Positions 45,211 through 54,622 of a stretch of 64,000 nt of DNA are shown in pieces. The stretch's first letter is position 1. Every line of letters starts with the position of its first letter. This stretch comes from Desulfosporosinus sp. OT (lineage in GTDB: Bacteria; Bacillota; Desulfitobacteriia; Desulfitobacteriales; Desulfitobacteriaceae), in assembly GCF_000224515.1 (NCBI RefSeq), contig NZ_AGAF01000124.1:22686-86685 (forward strand), written 5' to 3'. A model generated the notes under the pieces. It was not told the DNA's origin and made no database searches. It worked only from the letters and a program-made list of their open reading frames with translations. Made by a program: the position numbers and the translations under genes.

Positions 45211-45524
45211 AATACTCACCTAATCCTTATCACTTTATTCGATATTTGCGACATTTACATATTATAATGAATCTAATTTGCCATCTTCTTTTTAGTACAA
45301 TGCTCAAGGGTCAGGCGTCAAGTTCTCAACAAGTTAAGCAATTTATTTTCAAATAAGACTTCGTCGTTAGATTGCATCTAACTTCATATCATTAATTTTT
45401 ATTAGCACTATCATATTCAGATCACGCTTTCTTATTATTTCTCAAAATTAGATTTGCATTCGATCGTAAAAAACAAACATACCTAATATAAGTTGTGCAA
45501 AGAGCCGATATAGACATAACAAGA
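45211..45524. other. Intergenic region, no gene seen
   Basis: AT-rich sequence upstream of the PhoH-like gene; no recognisable open frame or repeat before the palindromic element at 45525. Confidence 0.3.
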
Positions 45525-45562
45525 GGCTACGAAGTCGCCAAAAGGTGGCGGAAATCATAACC
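45525..45562. repeat. Palindromic element, degenerate copy 2
   Basis: GGCTACGA...CGCCAAAAGGTGGCG...TCATAACC; shares the CGCCAAAA core and ATCATAACC arm with the guaA terminator at 47451. It precedes the guaA remnant exactly as the intact copy precedes guaA. Confidence 0.65.
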
Positions 45563-45631
45563 CCCTAACAAATGCTCAAACGCTCCATGAACCCTTTACT
45601 TTATGAGAGAGCCTGTATGACACAAACACAT

Positions 45632-45795
45632 ATTCCCACTCGATCGTCCTAAGGGGTTTCGAGGAATATCATAAACAAGTGATTGACCCCTGCAAACGAA
45701 GGAAGTACAGCAAATTTTGCTACAAACCACGATACATTTCTGAACGATGAATTTCTTCTGAAAAATGAGGGCATCTGCTGCTCATAAAATACAGG
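45632..45795 (-). pseudogene. Remnant of a second guaA copy (3' end)
   Basis: Bases 45632-45692 match the last codons of guaA (the minus frame still ends T-I-E-W-E), and 45706-45792 match guaA 47786-47872 ('..FLRRNASSFRNVSRFVAK' side of the gene). About 150 bases between these blocks in guaA are missing here. Substitutions and indels are scattered, so it is non-functional. The flank down to 45525 also matches the guaA 3' flank, including its palindromic terminator. This shows duplication of a larger segment followed by decay. Confidence 0.8.
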
Positions 45796-45998
45796 TTAAT
45801 TAAGAGTTTTCGTATTTGTTGGTTATGAAGTTATCGTTTACCTAATCGATTTTACTATGTTCCAACACTTTCTTCAACCGTAAAGCCAAAGTGACACCGT
45901 TCCCCATCATTCCAGAGAATTGCACTGATCTGGGTTGAAAATAGTCAATGAACAATCATGTTTTCCTGAGTTCTGAATTTGTCTTGAGCGTGTGTGAG

Positions 45999-46397
45999 CT
46001 ATGAGATTATGTTTTTTAGATACTTATCCATGTTACACATTAAGTGGTTTATTAGAACACGTACTTCAACCAAGTCAAAAGGTTTAATTATAAAGTATTT
46101 TATGCGCCCATCTTGGACCGCATCGTTTAAATCCTTGGCATCAAAATACGCACTCATGATGACAACGATTGTCTCTGGAGCTATATCTTTTAATTTGGTT
46201 AGGGTTTGCAAACCACTTAAGCCAGGCATCCTCATATCGAGTAATACAAGATTAGGTGTTTCCTCCATTACAAGTCGTAAAGCCATTGATCCATCAGACG
46301 CTTCTTTTACATAGAAACCTTCTTGAGTCAGAAATTCAACCATAAGTCGCCGGATGCCATAATTATCATCAACCACTATAATATGATTATTACTCAC
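45999..46397 (-). CDS. Single-domain response regulator, Spo0F-like
   Basis: 132 residues, receiver domain only. Acidic D10/D11, phosphoacceptor D54 in 'LVLLDMRMPGLSG', S82 and K105 in 'FIIKPFD'. The segments 'IIVVDDNYGIRRLMVEFL' and 'NLVLLDMRMPG' are close to Bacillus Spo0F, including the D54 position. A phosphorelay intermediate is likely, given the KinA-like kinase and Spo0E genes in the window. It lies 29 bases after a small four-helix-type protein gene. Confidence 0.85.
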   Translation of the reverse strand: MSNNHIIVVDDNYGIRRLMVEFLTQEGFYVKEASDGSMALRLVMEETPNLVLLDMRMPGLSGLQTLTKLKDIAPETIVVIMSAYFDAKDLNDAVQDGRIKYFIIKPFDLVEVRVLINHLMCNMDKYLKNIIS

Positions 46398-46426
46398 TAC
46401 AATCCTACCTCCTTAGACGAAGAAAA

Positions 46427-46633
46427 CTAGCATCTGCTATCGTTATTCATCGTTAATAATTGATTAACTAACTCATTGACCAGCTTTTCAATATTTTCTA
46501 CTTCTTTTAAGATGACAATTGAATGGTTAATCTTATTATTTATCTTATCCAGTTGTACATACCCTTTAAGAACTGTTAACTGATCAACTAAAATGTCACA
46601 AATATTGAATATTTGCTCTTTGCTCATGCCCAT
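46427..46633 (-). CDS. Small helical protein resembling a kinase dimerisation hairpin without the histidine
   Basis: 68 residues. 'ICDILVDQLTVLKGYVQLDKINNKIN...EVENIEKLVNELVNQLL' resembles the two-helix HisKA/Spo0B-type dimerisation hairpin ('--H---N-LTV--GY-QL--'), but no histidine is found at the phosphoacceptor position (V-D-Q stands there). It is in operon with the Spo0F-like gene, so it may bind that receiver. I assign no enzymatic function. Confidence 0.55.
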   Translation of the reverse strand: MGMSKEQIFNICDILVDQLTVLKGYVQLDKINNKINHSIVILKEVENIEKLVNELVNQLLTMNNDSRC

Positions 46634-46890
46634 CCAACTTTCTATATAAACGTCAGAAAATCCTGTTTAGCAAAAAGTTAAAAATTATAGAAATACCTAT
46701 TATTTTCTCACCAATCTTAATATTATTACTATTTTATATTTTTTTCCGACAGACATAAAGGGTGCAATCTGTCGAAATAGATCTTATATTTCTCTTATTC
46801 TAATAATTTTTCAATAGTTAACGTAAATGACGAATTACGGAGAGTGCGCCCATCTCCATCATACCAACATTTTTTCTCAAGTACTAAATA

Positions 46891-46928
46891 CAAGAATAGG
46901 ACACCTTCTTGATGGTGTCCTATTCTTG
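46891..46928. terminator. Bidirectional terminator after the DUF3846 gene
   Basis: 15-bp perfect stem CAAGAATAGGACACC / GGTGTCCTATTCTTG. Confidence 0.85.
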
Positions 46929-46941
46929 TAACTGTCGCTTA

Positions 46942-47247
46942 TTAAACTACTGGGAACCCTATATACTCTGATACGTATCCAATCTGCTTATCTGAAAGTG
47001 AAGTAAACTCTGTGTCATTAGTTGCAGTGAATACACAAGTCCCAACAACCCAACCAAGCCGATCATCATAGAAATTGTTTCCGAGTCCTTGCGATACAGC
47101 TTTCTCATTACATATGCACACTATATCATCTGTTATTGGTACAATCTCAATAAATTCTCCGACTAGCTCTTGCAAGTCCTCAAAAGTGCCTTCAATCTCC
47201 TTCAAGTGTAAAGGTTGATTGAGCGGTTCTCTAACTAATACTCTCAT
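46942..47247 (-). CDS. DUF3846 family protein
   Basis: 101 residues from the ATG at 47247 (ribosome site GAGGGAGGCAATTACA). The pattern 'MRVLVREP....EIEGTFEDLQELVGEFIEIVPI-DDIVCICNEKAVSQGLGNNFY......GTCVF' is that of DUF3846, often found on phages and plasmids but also chromosomal. Function unknown. Single-gene unit with its own terminator. Confidence 0.75.
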   Translation of the reverse strand: MRVLVREPLNQPLHLKEIEGTFEDLQELVGEFIEIVPITDDIVCICNEKAVSQGLGNNFYDDRLGWVVGTCVFTATNDTEFTSLSDKQIGYVSEYIGFPVV

Positions 47248-47450
47248 TGTAATTGCCTCCCTCGATTTGCTTGAAAACACAAAATTACGAAGTCACTTTT
47301 ATTAATAATACAGCAATTTATGGGTGTTTTCCATTAACTTCAGAACCCTTAAGTCTGACAAGTAGATAAACTTTTTCCTACAATTGTTGTAAAAGTCTTT
47401 ATTTTACCAACTCCTAATCGCAAATTGGTAAACCGATAAACGAGAAAACA
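47248..47450. other. Intergenic region, nothing recognised
   Basis: Short AT-rich gap holding the DUF3846 promoter and leading to the guaA terminator. Confidence 0.3.
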
Positions 47451-47494
47451 GGTGGTTATGATGACGCCAAAAACTGGCTGAAATCATAACCACC
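47451..47494 (-). terminator. guaA terminator; palindromic repeat copy 3
   Basis: 12-bp perfect arms GGTGGTTATGAT / ATCATAACCACC enclosing GCCAAAAACTGGC, about 60 bases past guaA, followed on the minus strand by TGTTTTCT. Confidence 0.7.
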
Positions 47495-47553
47495 CAGCAA
47501 ATACTCAGACAACCTTTAAACTCTGGTAATCCTGTGTTTACGAACTTTTAGAA

Positions 47554-49086
47554 CTACTCCCATTCAATCGTCCCAGGGGGCTTGGAGGTGATGTCATAAA
47601 CAACGCGGTTAACCCCTTGTACTTCGTTCACAATCCGGGAGGATATGCTTTGCAGGAGGTCATAGGGGAGTCTGGCCCAATCTGCGGTCATAGCATCTTC
47701 GCTGGTTACAGCCCTCACGATAATGGGATATTCATAGGTACGGCCATCTCCCATCACGCCGACACTTTTGATTGAGGGTAGGACAGCAAAACTTTGCCAC
47801 AAGTCTCGATACATTCCTGAACGACGGATTTCTTCTAAAACGATAGCATCCGCTTCCCGTAAAATATCCAATTTCTCACGAGTCACTTCACCGAGAATAC
47901 GGATAGCCAAGCCTGGCCCAGGGAACGGTTGACGCCATACAATCTCCTCACTCATTCCCAGTTCAACGCCTAGTTCTCGCACTTCATCTTTAAAAAGCAT
48001 CCTCAATGGCTCGATAAGCTCAAATTTCATATCCTCTGGCAAACCACCAACGTTGTGATGGCTCTTAATAGTTTCCGCTGTTTCTGTCCCGCTCTCTACA
48101 ATATCTGGATAAAGCGTTCCTTGTACTAAGAAATCGACCTGACCGAGTTTTGATGCTTCCACCTCAAAGACGCGGATAAACTCATTCCCGATCGCTTTGC
48201 GTTTCATTTCGGGATCGGAGACGCCTGCGAGCTTTTGCATAAATCGCTCGCTCACATCTACAAACACTAAATTCAGTTGAAACTGTTCTGTGAAAATCTT
48301 TTTGACCTGCTCCGCCTCATTTTTACGCATGAATCCATGATCAACAAAGACGCAAGTTAGCTGATCGCCAACAGCCCTGTGTACTAAAGCGGCAGCCACC
48401 GAGGAATCCACTCCACCGCTCAACGCACAAAGTATATGTCCCTTGCCAACTTTAGCCCGAATTTCAGCAACTTGCAACTCAATAAAGGACTCCATAGTCC
48501 AGTCCCCAATGCATTCACAAATATCAAAGAGAAAATGTTCTAACATGGTTTGACCATCCGGGGTATGCTTTACTTCCGGATGAAACTGAACACCATAAAA
48601 ACGCCGCTTAACATCCATCATGGCTGCGACCGGGGTATGCCCTGTATGGGCAGCGGCCGTAAAACCTTCCGGTAATTTCTGTACGGAATCACCATGGCTC
48701 ATCCAACACGGACGCTCACCACTCAAGTCTTTCCACAGATCTGCTGCAATATCAACTGTAACCATCGTCTTTCCATACTCTTTGGCTTTTGGGTGTTCCA
48801 CGCTTCCACCTAATTGAATGGTCATTAGCTGCATTCCATAACAAATCCCCAGGATGGGGATCCCTAGATTATAAATTTCCGGGTCCACTTCTGGAGCATT
48901 GGGCTGATTTACGCTTGCTGGTCCACCCGAGAAGATAATACCCTTTGGCTGGCGAGCACGAATCTCTTCAATTGGGGTTTTATAGGAAACCATTTCAGAA
49001 TACACATGGGCCTCTCGCACACGGCGAGCAATGAGTTGATTGTACTGTCCTCCAAAATCCAAAACTAAAACGACTTCTTGTGTCAC
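47554..49086 (-). CDS. guaA: GMP synthase (glutamine-hydrolysing)
   Basis: 510 residues. N-terminal class I amidotransferase with nucleophile Cys in 'ILGICYGMQ' and 'FHPEV', PP-loop ATP pyrophosphatase '[14 protein letters not shown]', and C-terminal dimerisation domain ending in '[16 protein letters not shown]', complete. XMP + Gln + ATP to GMP. No purine riboswitch is seen in the 160-base leader. It lies with hpt on the same strand. Confidence 0.97.
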   Translation of the reverse strand: MTQEVVLVLDFGGQYNQLIARRVREAHVYSEMVSYKTPIEEIRARQPKGIIFSGGPASVNQPNAPEVDPEIYNLGIPILGICYGMQLMTIQLGGSVEHPKAKEYGKTMVTVDIAADLWKDLSGERPCWMSHGDSVQKLPEGFTAAAHTGHTPVAAMMDVKRRFYGVQFHPEVKHTPDGQTMLEHFLFDICECIGDWTMESFIELQVAEIRAKVGKGHILCALSGGVDSSVAAALVHRAVGDQLTCVFVDHGFMRKNEAEQVKKIFTEQFQLNLVFVDVSERFMQKLAGVSDPEMKRKAIGNEFIRVFEVEASKLGQVDFLVQGTLYPDIVESGTETAETIKSHHNVGGLPEDMKFELIEPLRMLFKDEVRELGVELGMSEEIVWRQPFPGPGLAIRILGEVTREKLDILREADAIVLEEIRRSGMYRDLWQSFAVLPSIKSVGVMGDGRTYEYPIIVRAVTSEDAMTADWARLPYDLLQSISSRIVNEVQGVNRVVYDITSKPPGTIEWE

Positions 49087-49248
49087 TTTTTTATCACTAC
49101 CATTTCTTGTTAATATTATAAATACTATCTATAATTTTCTTTGAGATGAATGCAAACAGCATCCTAAACTCTCACACCAAGCCTCTTCCGCCTCAAACCC
49201 AGAGGGAAATTCTCTGCTCAGAGAGCGCTTTCAGTGCGCCAGTTCTTC

Positions 49249-49791
49249 CTAATCAACTTTATAAGCTTCCTGTTTTAAAACACCAACATAAGGCAAATTG
49301 CGGTACTGTTCATTAAAGTCCAAACCATATCCTACAACGAATTCATCGGGGATCGTAAATCCATTGTAATCCGGAAAGACATCAACTTGCCGGCGGGTAG
49401 CCTTGTCGAGCAATGTAGCTACTTTCACACTAAGAGGGTTCCGAGCAGTTAAATTTTCTTTTAGATACTTTAACGTCAAGCCAGAATCCACGATATCCTC
49501 AGTAATCAAAATATGGACATCTTCAACACTACGCTCCAAATCTTTGAGAATTCGCACAACGCCGGAAGATTGTGTAGACGCCCCATAGCTTGATAACGCC
49601 ATAAAATCATAGGTCAATGGCAATTTGATCTCCCGAATGAGGTCCGCCATGAAAGGAACGGCGCCTTTAAGAATCCCTAGGACCAGGATATTCTTCCCTT
49701 CGTAGTCACGTGTAATTTCTGCCCCGAGTTCGGCCACACGCTTTCCCAAAGCTTCTCGTGTGATTAAAACTTTTGCAATATATTCTTCCAT
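49249..49791 (-). CDS. hpt: Hypoxanthine phosphoribosyltransferase
   Basis: 180 residues from the ATG at 49791 (GGAGGTGTACATT). PRPP motif 'ILITEDIVDSGLTLKYL', N-terminal 'ILGILKGAVPFMADLIR', C-terminal 'EFVVGYGLDFNEQYRNLPYVG'. Salvages hypoxanthine and guanine with PRPP. Lies upstream of guaA with a 160-base gap, giving a small GMP supply group. Confidence 0.95.
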   Translation of the reverse strand: MEEYIAKVLITREALGKRVAELGAEITRDYEGKNILVLGILKGAVPFMADLIREIKLPLTYDFMALSSYGASTQSSGVVRILKDLERSVEDVHILITEDIVDSGLTLKYLKENLTARNPLSVKVATLLDKATRRQVDVFPDYNGFTIPDEFVVGYGLDFNEQYRNLPYVGVLKQEAYKVD

Positions 49792-50137
49792 AATGTACAC
49801 CTCCACCATACCTTGCATTGTAAGAACTACTACCTACTTTAATCAAGTCCCATACTTCATAAAAGTTTTTTAATTATACTTATCCAGAGACTAAATGTAC
49901 GATATACGCTGCATATTCTCACTCCGGATTGTGAACTCCGAACCTCAAATTCGTGGCGATTAGTCGTCGGATAAAACTTATGCCAAAACTATATCAGAGG
50001 CTTGTCCGTTGTGCAAACATTTTACGAATCCTGAGTGTTTTATACACATAGCTAGTTGCCAAATACATAAGTGAGGCAGGCTACCCCACTTGTGGGTGTA
50101 ATCCTGCCTCTTTCGCACTACTCATTGAGCATCATCT
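49792..50137. other. Intergenic region with a hairpin and a weak TTCGAA-type repeat
   Basis: Around 49912-49950 the words ACTCCGGATT, GAACTCCGAACCTC and AATTCGTGG recall the TTCGAA repeat family. A stem GAGGCAGG/CCTGCCTC (50071-50113) with a short T-run on the plus strand follows. No gene. Confidence 0.4.
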
Positions 50138-50800
50138 TTAGATATCCGGCGCTTGTATAGTTATTTTCTTCCCAATATCCTTAAACTCAAGTGTCATTGT
50201 CATGGGGTCGGACTTAGCTTTATTTTTCGCTTCGATTGTCGCTTTTACTAACATTTTATCAGACCTGCGAATATAAAGCGTATACTGGAAATCGGTCCAA
50301 AATACCTCCATCATTTGATTCTGCACACTGGGTTTTAAATTACAAATCCATACTCTTTCTCCGTTAACCTTACCTTGACCGCTAAGCATCACCTCTCCAA
50401 GTTCTTTCATTTGAAGCGAAGATAAGGGGTTGAGCTCCGCCAGGAAGACTTCCTGCGCTGCTGGAGCATTAGCAAACCTGATCCACTTCTTGTTAAAAGG
50501 ATCCTTGCTGTAGGTAGAATCTCCAATTTTGATCATCTCTACTTCGCTTCCTGTCAGCTGCCCCAAGATCCGAGCGTTGGCACCGTCTTTTTCCCCTAGG
50601 ATCTGGGTGAGTACCCGATCTTTTCCCTCGACCCATTGATGCTGGGTCAAACTGTAGCGAAAAGAGGTCGCTGCGTTCAATCGTTCTAAGCTGTGTGTGA
50701 CCAAATTAGTAGGGTCTGGCTGCCAAAAAAAGCGCCCAAAAAGTCCCCCCATCAACACGATGCTGATTCCGATGAGTAACCATAATCCTCTTTTCTTCAT
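50138..50800 (-). CDS. Membrane-anchored LolA/LppX-like protein
   Basis: 220 residues. N-terminal anchor helix (about 5-25, no lipobox cysteine) followed by an extracytoplasmic region rich in beta strands. The run 'LERLNAATSFRYSLTQHQWVEG', 'GDSTYSKDPFNKKWIRF', 'WTDFQYTLYIRRSDKMLVKATIEAKNK', 'MTMTLEFKDIGKKI' is like LolA/LppX-fold or DUF6612-type surface proteins. Function unknown. Single gene. Confidence 0.65.
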   Translation of the reverse strand: MKKRGLWLLIGISIVLMGGLFGRFFWQPDPTNLVTHSLERLNAATSFRYSLTQHQWVEGKDRVLTQILGEKDGANARILGQLTGSEVEMIKIGDSTYSKDPFNKKWIRFANAPAAQEVFLAELNPLSSLQMKELGEVMLSGQGKVNGERVWICNLKPSVQNQMMEVFWTDFQYTLYIRRSDKMLVKATIEAKNKAKSDPMTMTLEFKDIGKKITIQAPDI

Positions 50801-51440
50801 CTCATGCCCCCCTGGCGGAGTTCTTACCCTACTAATATGTGTACATGGCTTGGTCTATTCCACTTATGCAACTCTGAAAAATTCAAAACTTCTTCGAACT
50901 TGAAATTTCAAATCGACTAGCCACAACTTTACATACTGTCTTTTCAACTCACTGGATAAGTCTAACAATTCCTCTATCATTTCAGACTAATCCTTGACAT
51001 TCGCAGCGATAAAGTTCGTAATGCGCCTCTCTGCTTAGAAGGGGTGATTTTACCCCCAATGTTATTTATAATGGTTATGGGTGATTTCATGAAATCTTTT
51101 ATCAGGACGATGATCTACTATGACAAGCTCTATAAAACCTAATTCCCCATTTTTGTTCAAATTCTTCCCTGACATTCGATTTAGTTGTTTTCATTCCCTT
51201 CGCTTTTACCTTTCTAAGCATGTTATTGTTAGAAAGGCCAAAGTCTGTTTCTCTCCCGCTCACGTCGATTTACAATTGTGTGCGAGAGTCACTTGCGATA
51301 CATTCTTATTAGAGTCCGATAAAAGAGGTTGAAAAGCACAGATAGACCTATTAAATAAGCTCTTTTTATATTCTACGAATCTTTTAACGAGACAAAATTA
51401 CAACTGATAGATGTATATTATGATTAAAAAAGTCTCCATA
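50801..51440. other. Intergenic region, no gene supported
   Basis: A 70-codon plus-strand frame at 51120-51332 lacks a ribosome site and recognisable content. The stretch 50865-50925 carries TTCGAACTTGAAATTTCAAAT-like words of the repeat family. Nothing else is seen. Confidence 0.35.
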
Positions 51441-51986
51441 CTAACGGGCAAGAACACCAAAATGGCTAAGAGGCCAATAGCGAAAAAGAGTTCTTGCAGT
51501 TATGTTTTGCATCGGTAAGAAACCCCATACTCTTGAATCGTCACTATTATTTCGATTATCTCCCATTACAAAAACCGAATCCTTAGGAACAACGACTGGA
51601 CCAAAATTATTATTAGAATGGGCAGTTATATAAGGTTCAAAAAGGGGTTTGTCGTTGATATAAGTCATCTGATTTTTTATTTCAATTTTATCCCCGGGCA
51701 AGCCCACGACCCGTTTAATAAAGTCCTTTGTAGAATGGGCTTCCGGTGGTGGACGAAAAACAATAATGTCTCCTGACCTAATATGGTCAAAATACTTGAA
51801 ATAAAACTTGTCTACAATGACTTGGTCGCCAACCTGAATTGTTGGAACCATGGAAGGACTGGGAATTTTGCGCGGTTCAACAACGTAGGTGCGCAATACC
51901 CACGATAATGCGAAGGCAATAAGTACAATCTCTAATATTTCGACTAAAAACCGTGTAGTACTTTTAGGTAATTTTGTATCTCCCAT
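51441..51986 (-). CDS. lepB: Signal peptidase I
   Basis: 181 residues. One N-terminal membrane helix (about 14-32), catalytic Ser45 in 'IPSPSMVPTI' and general base Lys91 in 'DFIKRVVGLPGDKI', with 'VFVMGDNRNNSDDSRVWG' near the end. Bacillus-type short form, acting on the outer face of the membrane to cut Sec signal peptides. Single gene. Confidence 0.95.
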   Translation of the reverse strand: MGDTKLPKSTTRFLVEILEIVLIAFALSWVLRTYVVEPRKIPSPSMVPTIQVGDQVIVDKFYFKYFDHIRSGDIIVFRPPPEAHSTKDFIKRVVGLPGDKIEIKNQMTYINDKPLFEPYITAHSNNNFGPVVVPKDSVFVMGDNRNNSDDSRVWGFLPMQNITARTLFRYWPLSHFGVLAR

Positions 51987-52785
51987 AATTAATCCCTTTC
52001 TATTTCCACTAACTTACAGTATTAATCGCAATATAAAGACTAAATGCTTCAAGAAATATCTCTACTTTTGTTCCTTTTGAGTCCGATAAAGGCATGAAGA
52101 CAAATTGACTCAAGTTCGTTTCCTCATATTCGGTCAGATTTAGGCTTAAGCGTCGATTCGCCTGTTTTTAGTTTACTACCTTTAGGTCGATTTTACCATT
52201 TTCGTTTTAATCTTAACTCTTTTCTCTTCTGCTTACTCTTTTTTTCTATGTATTGGTTTGTAGAATTTATCTCTAAATCCTACAACGGTCCACCGAACTT
52301 ACTTGTCTCAGATGTCGTAGTTGTTCGCTAGACTCCCAATAATAGAACCAATTTCTTAATAAAGCTATGTAATCAACTCCTATGTTTTAACAGAAATGTT
52401 TTTTGAATTGTATTCGAATTCGCCAAATATGAAAAATACCTCGAATCCCCTATGACGTAAGACTTTTGTTCACACTAGAAACGTATACTTTTTGGCATAG
52501 AAATGAATATATTTCAGAACGCATATTTTGGCCTACAGAAAAGCATATACATTTCCGAGAAAAACAAGACATAGATAACCATACTTTCCTGAGCTATATT
52601 TTTTGCTCATAACTACATAAAGCTCTCAATTGAGGATTCCTTTTCAATAGTCTTTGGCTCAGTAGCACCATCCTTGTTACTGCTACATATTGGTATAATG
52701 TCCTCATTAGAAGGACATCTTGGAAAGAATATTTTAGGTATTTCCCCTCAATTACACCTTGCAAATTGTCAATTCGAGAATACGA
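51987..52785. other. 800-base AT-rich stretch without recognisable genes
   Basis: No open frame longer than about 60 codons with a ribosome site; no repeats or hairpins that stand out. Confidence 0.4.
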
Positions 52786-53155
52786 TTAGGTAATTTCCAT
52801 TCCCATAAATATCTTCTTGGAACTGGGACCGAGATATAACATCGTCCTATTTTCATCGCCTTGTATAGCCTCCTCGCTATAAAAAGACAAAGCCTTCAGG
52901 TTGTCGTCTGCGATAAGCTTTTGACGAAGCGAATTAATCACGACTTGTTTTGACTTGTCGGATCTGTAACCGTGTTAGAACTGCTCTCTGTTAGTTCCTG
53001 AACGGTCATACATGGTTCCGTCCATGATTGCTACTTTGCCAATAAAACACATGACGGGTTTGGCCTGTTTTATGGTCTAAAATCTCAATATCCATACAGC
53101 GAAAATGTGACCAGGATAAACGTTAGATCAAATCGGCAAGTTCCAGATACTTCAG
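52786..53155 (-). pseudogene. Decayed protein gene of unknown family
   Basis: One minus-strand frame reads 'LKYLELADLI', stop, 'RLSWSHFRCMDIEILDHK', '..VMCFIGKVAIMDGTMYDRS', '..REQF', stop, 'HGYRSDKSKQVVINSLRQK', 'LIADDNLKALSFYSEEAIQG', '..ENRTMLYLGPSSKKIFMGM', stop. Two internal TAA codons interrupt protein-like sequence over about 120 codons. I do not recognise the family; a nuclease- or transposase-type protein is possible. Confidence 0.45.
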
Positions 53156-53188
53156 TATTATTTTAATATTACAACATTTTAAAAATAG

Positions 53189-53217
53189 TTGATAATAATT
53201 ATCATTTGCAGTATACT
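53189..53217 (+). promoter_or_regulatory. Promoter with a perfect Fur box
   Basis: TTGATA (53189-53194), 17-base spacer, TATACT (53212-53217). The spacer and -35 contain TGATAATAATTATCA (53190-53204), an exact 7-1-7 Fur box. Iron-bound Fur should block this promoter. Confidence 0.85.
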
Positions 53218-53264
53218 AAGGGCATAAAGTTTTACATTTTTACACTAGCAAGGAGAGAAAAGAT

Positions 53265-53438
53265 ATGAGCATCTATAATTACAAGGCGAATCAAAACAAG
53301 TTTAAGCGTGTAGCAGAAAACATGAGGAGTGGCATTTTTAAACATAATGATGTGAGCCAAGCGATAAATCATTTTAACGATGATGTTAACAAAGCAGTCC
53401 GTAATATTATTTCAGAACTAGAAAACGAAAAGAATTAA
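53265..53438 (+). CDS. 57-residue basic protein under a Fur box, family unknown
   Basis: Begins MSIYNYKANQNKFKRVAENM and ends 'ISELENEKN'. Predicted all-helical and hydrophilic with a basic N-terminal half ('NKFKRVAENMRSG') and an acidic tail. Ribosome site AAGGAGAGAAAAG eight bases before the ATG, leader of about 40 nt from the Fur-box promoter, and a terminator after the stop make it a complete transcription unit. Small Fur-regulated proteins in Bacillus (FbpA-C) help an iron-sparing sRNA, but I see no sequence match. Function unknown; induction under iron starvation is predicted. Confidence 0.8.
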   Translation: MSIYNYKANQNKFKRVAENMRSGIFKHNDVSQAINHFNDDVNKAVRNIISELENEKN

Positions 53439-53474
53439 CGCTAACTAAAAAACCAAATTTCCTATTGGTACAAT

Positions 53475-53527
53475 AAAAGCACAGGCAAACAATCCGAATG
53501 AACGGGTTGGATGCTTGTGCTTATTTA
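53475..53527 (+). terminator. Terminator of the Fur-box small gene
   Basis: AAAAGCACA-GCA--CAATCCG / CGG-TTG--TGC-TGTGCTT stem followed by ATTTAAAT. Confidence 0.7.
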
Positions 53528-53649
53528 AATATATAGGGGTAGAAATGGCATAGCGCAATCTATAAACCTGGAATAGAAAAATCACGGGGACGCTTTTGCC
53601 ACCATAATCCTCGCTATGCCATAAAATGAGTCATCGTAAGGAAATGTCC

Positions 53650-54078
53650 CTAGAATCCCTCGCGACTGATGCACACCATCTTAGGATCAGGTTCTCCTGT
53701 AGGTTCACTATCTACTATGAGCACATTAAGATCGACTCCCTCAGGTGGTGGGAACGTCCCTCCATCAACGATCACAATTTTCTTCGGCGTTCTTATGTGA
53801 AAGAGTGCCACACCCCACTTTTCACTAGCTTGCTCTACTTCAAAAGGTCCCTCTAGCGACCATACGCTTAGGCTCCCATTACGGTAGAATTTCTTCGGGG
53901 CTTGCCTGGTGACCGCTTTATCAACATCGAACATGCGCGAATCGATCATGTCCAAGTGGTGCAGAAGTTCCGCCTCTTTAATCATTGGCCGCTTCGGGCT
54001 TCCCCACTCTGGCGTTTGGTGGTGAGATAGAATGATGTGTTGGAGCAAAAGCTTCTTTTCTACGTCTATTCCTTCCAT
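53650..54078 (-). pseudogene. Truncated HD-domain (YhaM-like) fragment
   Basis: 142 codons. 'KKLLLQHIILSHHQTPEWGSPKRPMIKEAELLHHLDMIDSRMFDV' closely resembles the end of the HD domain of YhaM-type 3'-5' exoribonucleases ('LQHMILSHHG--EWGSP--P---EA--LHHLD-LD'). The whole N-terminal half, including the OB fold and the first HD ligands, is missing, and the C-terminal 70 residues are not of that family. There is no ribosome site before the ATG at 54078. Probably a rearranged remnant. Confidence 0.5.
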
Positions 54079-54622
54079 GTGCTCGATGATACGTAGGCCT
54101 GATCCCGTCCTTTCACTTGAAGTATGGACAAGTTACTACATTTAAGCTCGGTAATGTTTTGGCGTTGCGGGTTAGACACATAGGATACTTATAGTTGTGA
54201 TATCTCTCACAAGTTGGAACATTGGTTTCTACTGACATATTCATCCTTCCTCTCTTATTCACATAGCGGCAGCACATCTCTTTTTAAGCAAAACGAAAGG
54301 AAGCTACCCCAAAGAGCAACTTCCGAATATTTACATATTTATACTGGGGATTTATCCCACCTCAATTCAGATAATTTTACCTCTTTCTTGAGGAATTTGT
54401 CAATGACTTTAGCTTATTCATAACCTCCTTTGTTCTCTGGGGCTCAGTCTTGCACTCCATTACTACATTATTAATTTCACTATCTGCAATGGAGTAGGGG
54501 CGGACACATTCCGGCCTTATCGAGTTTGTAAGGACTATTGATCGTTCTGTTGCTGAATTTGAAGAAGGCGACTGAATAATGAATTAGAGCTCTCTCTAAG
54601 TGCTGGGAACTCTAATTCTATT
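54079..54622. other. Gene-poor stretch
   Basis: No supported gene. A stem GGAAGCTAC/GCAACTTCC-like element around 54298-54327 is weak. Confidence 0.3.

Noticed and set aside
51120-51332. 70-codon plus-strand frame
   Set aside because: No ribosome site and no protein-like features.
53626-53856. 76-codon plus-strand frame
   Set aside because: Antisense to the YhaM-like fragment, whose protein sequence is recognisable.
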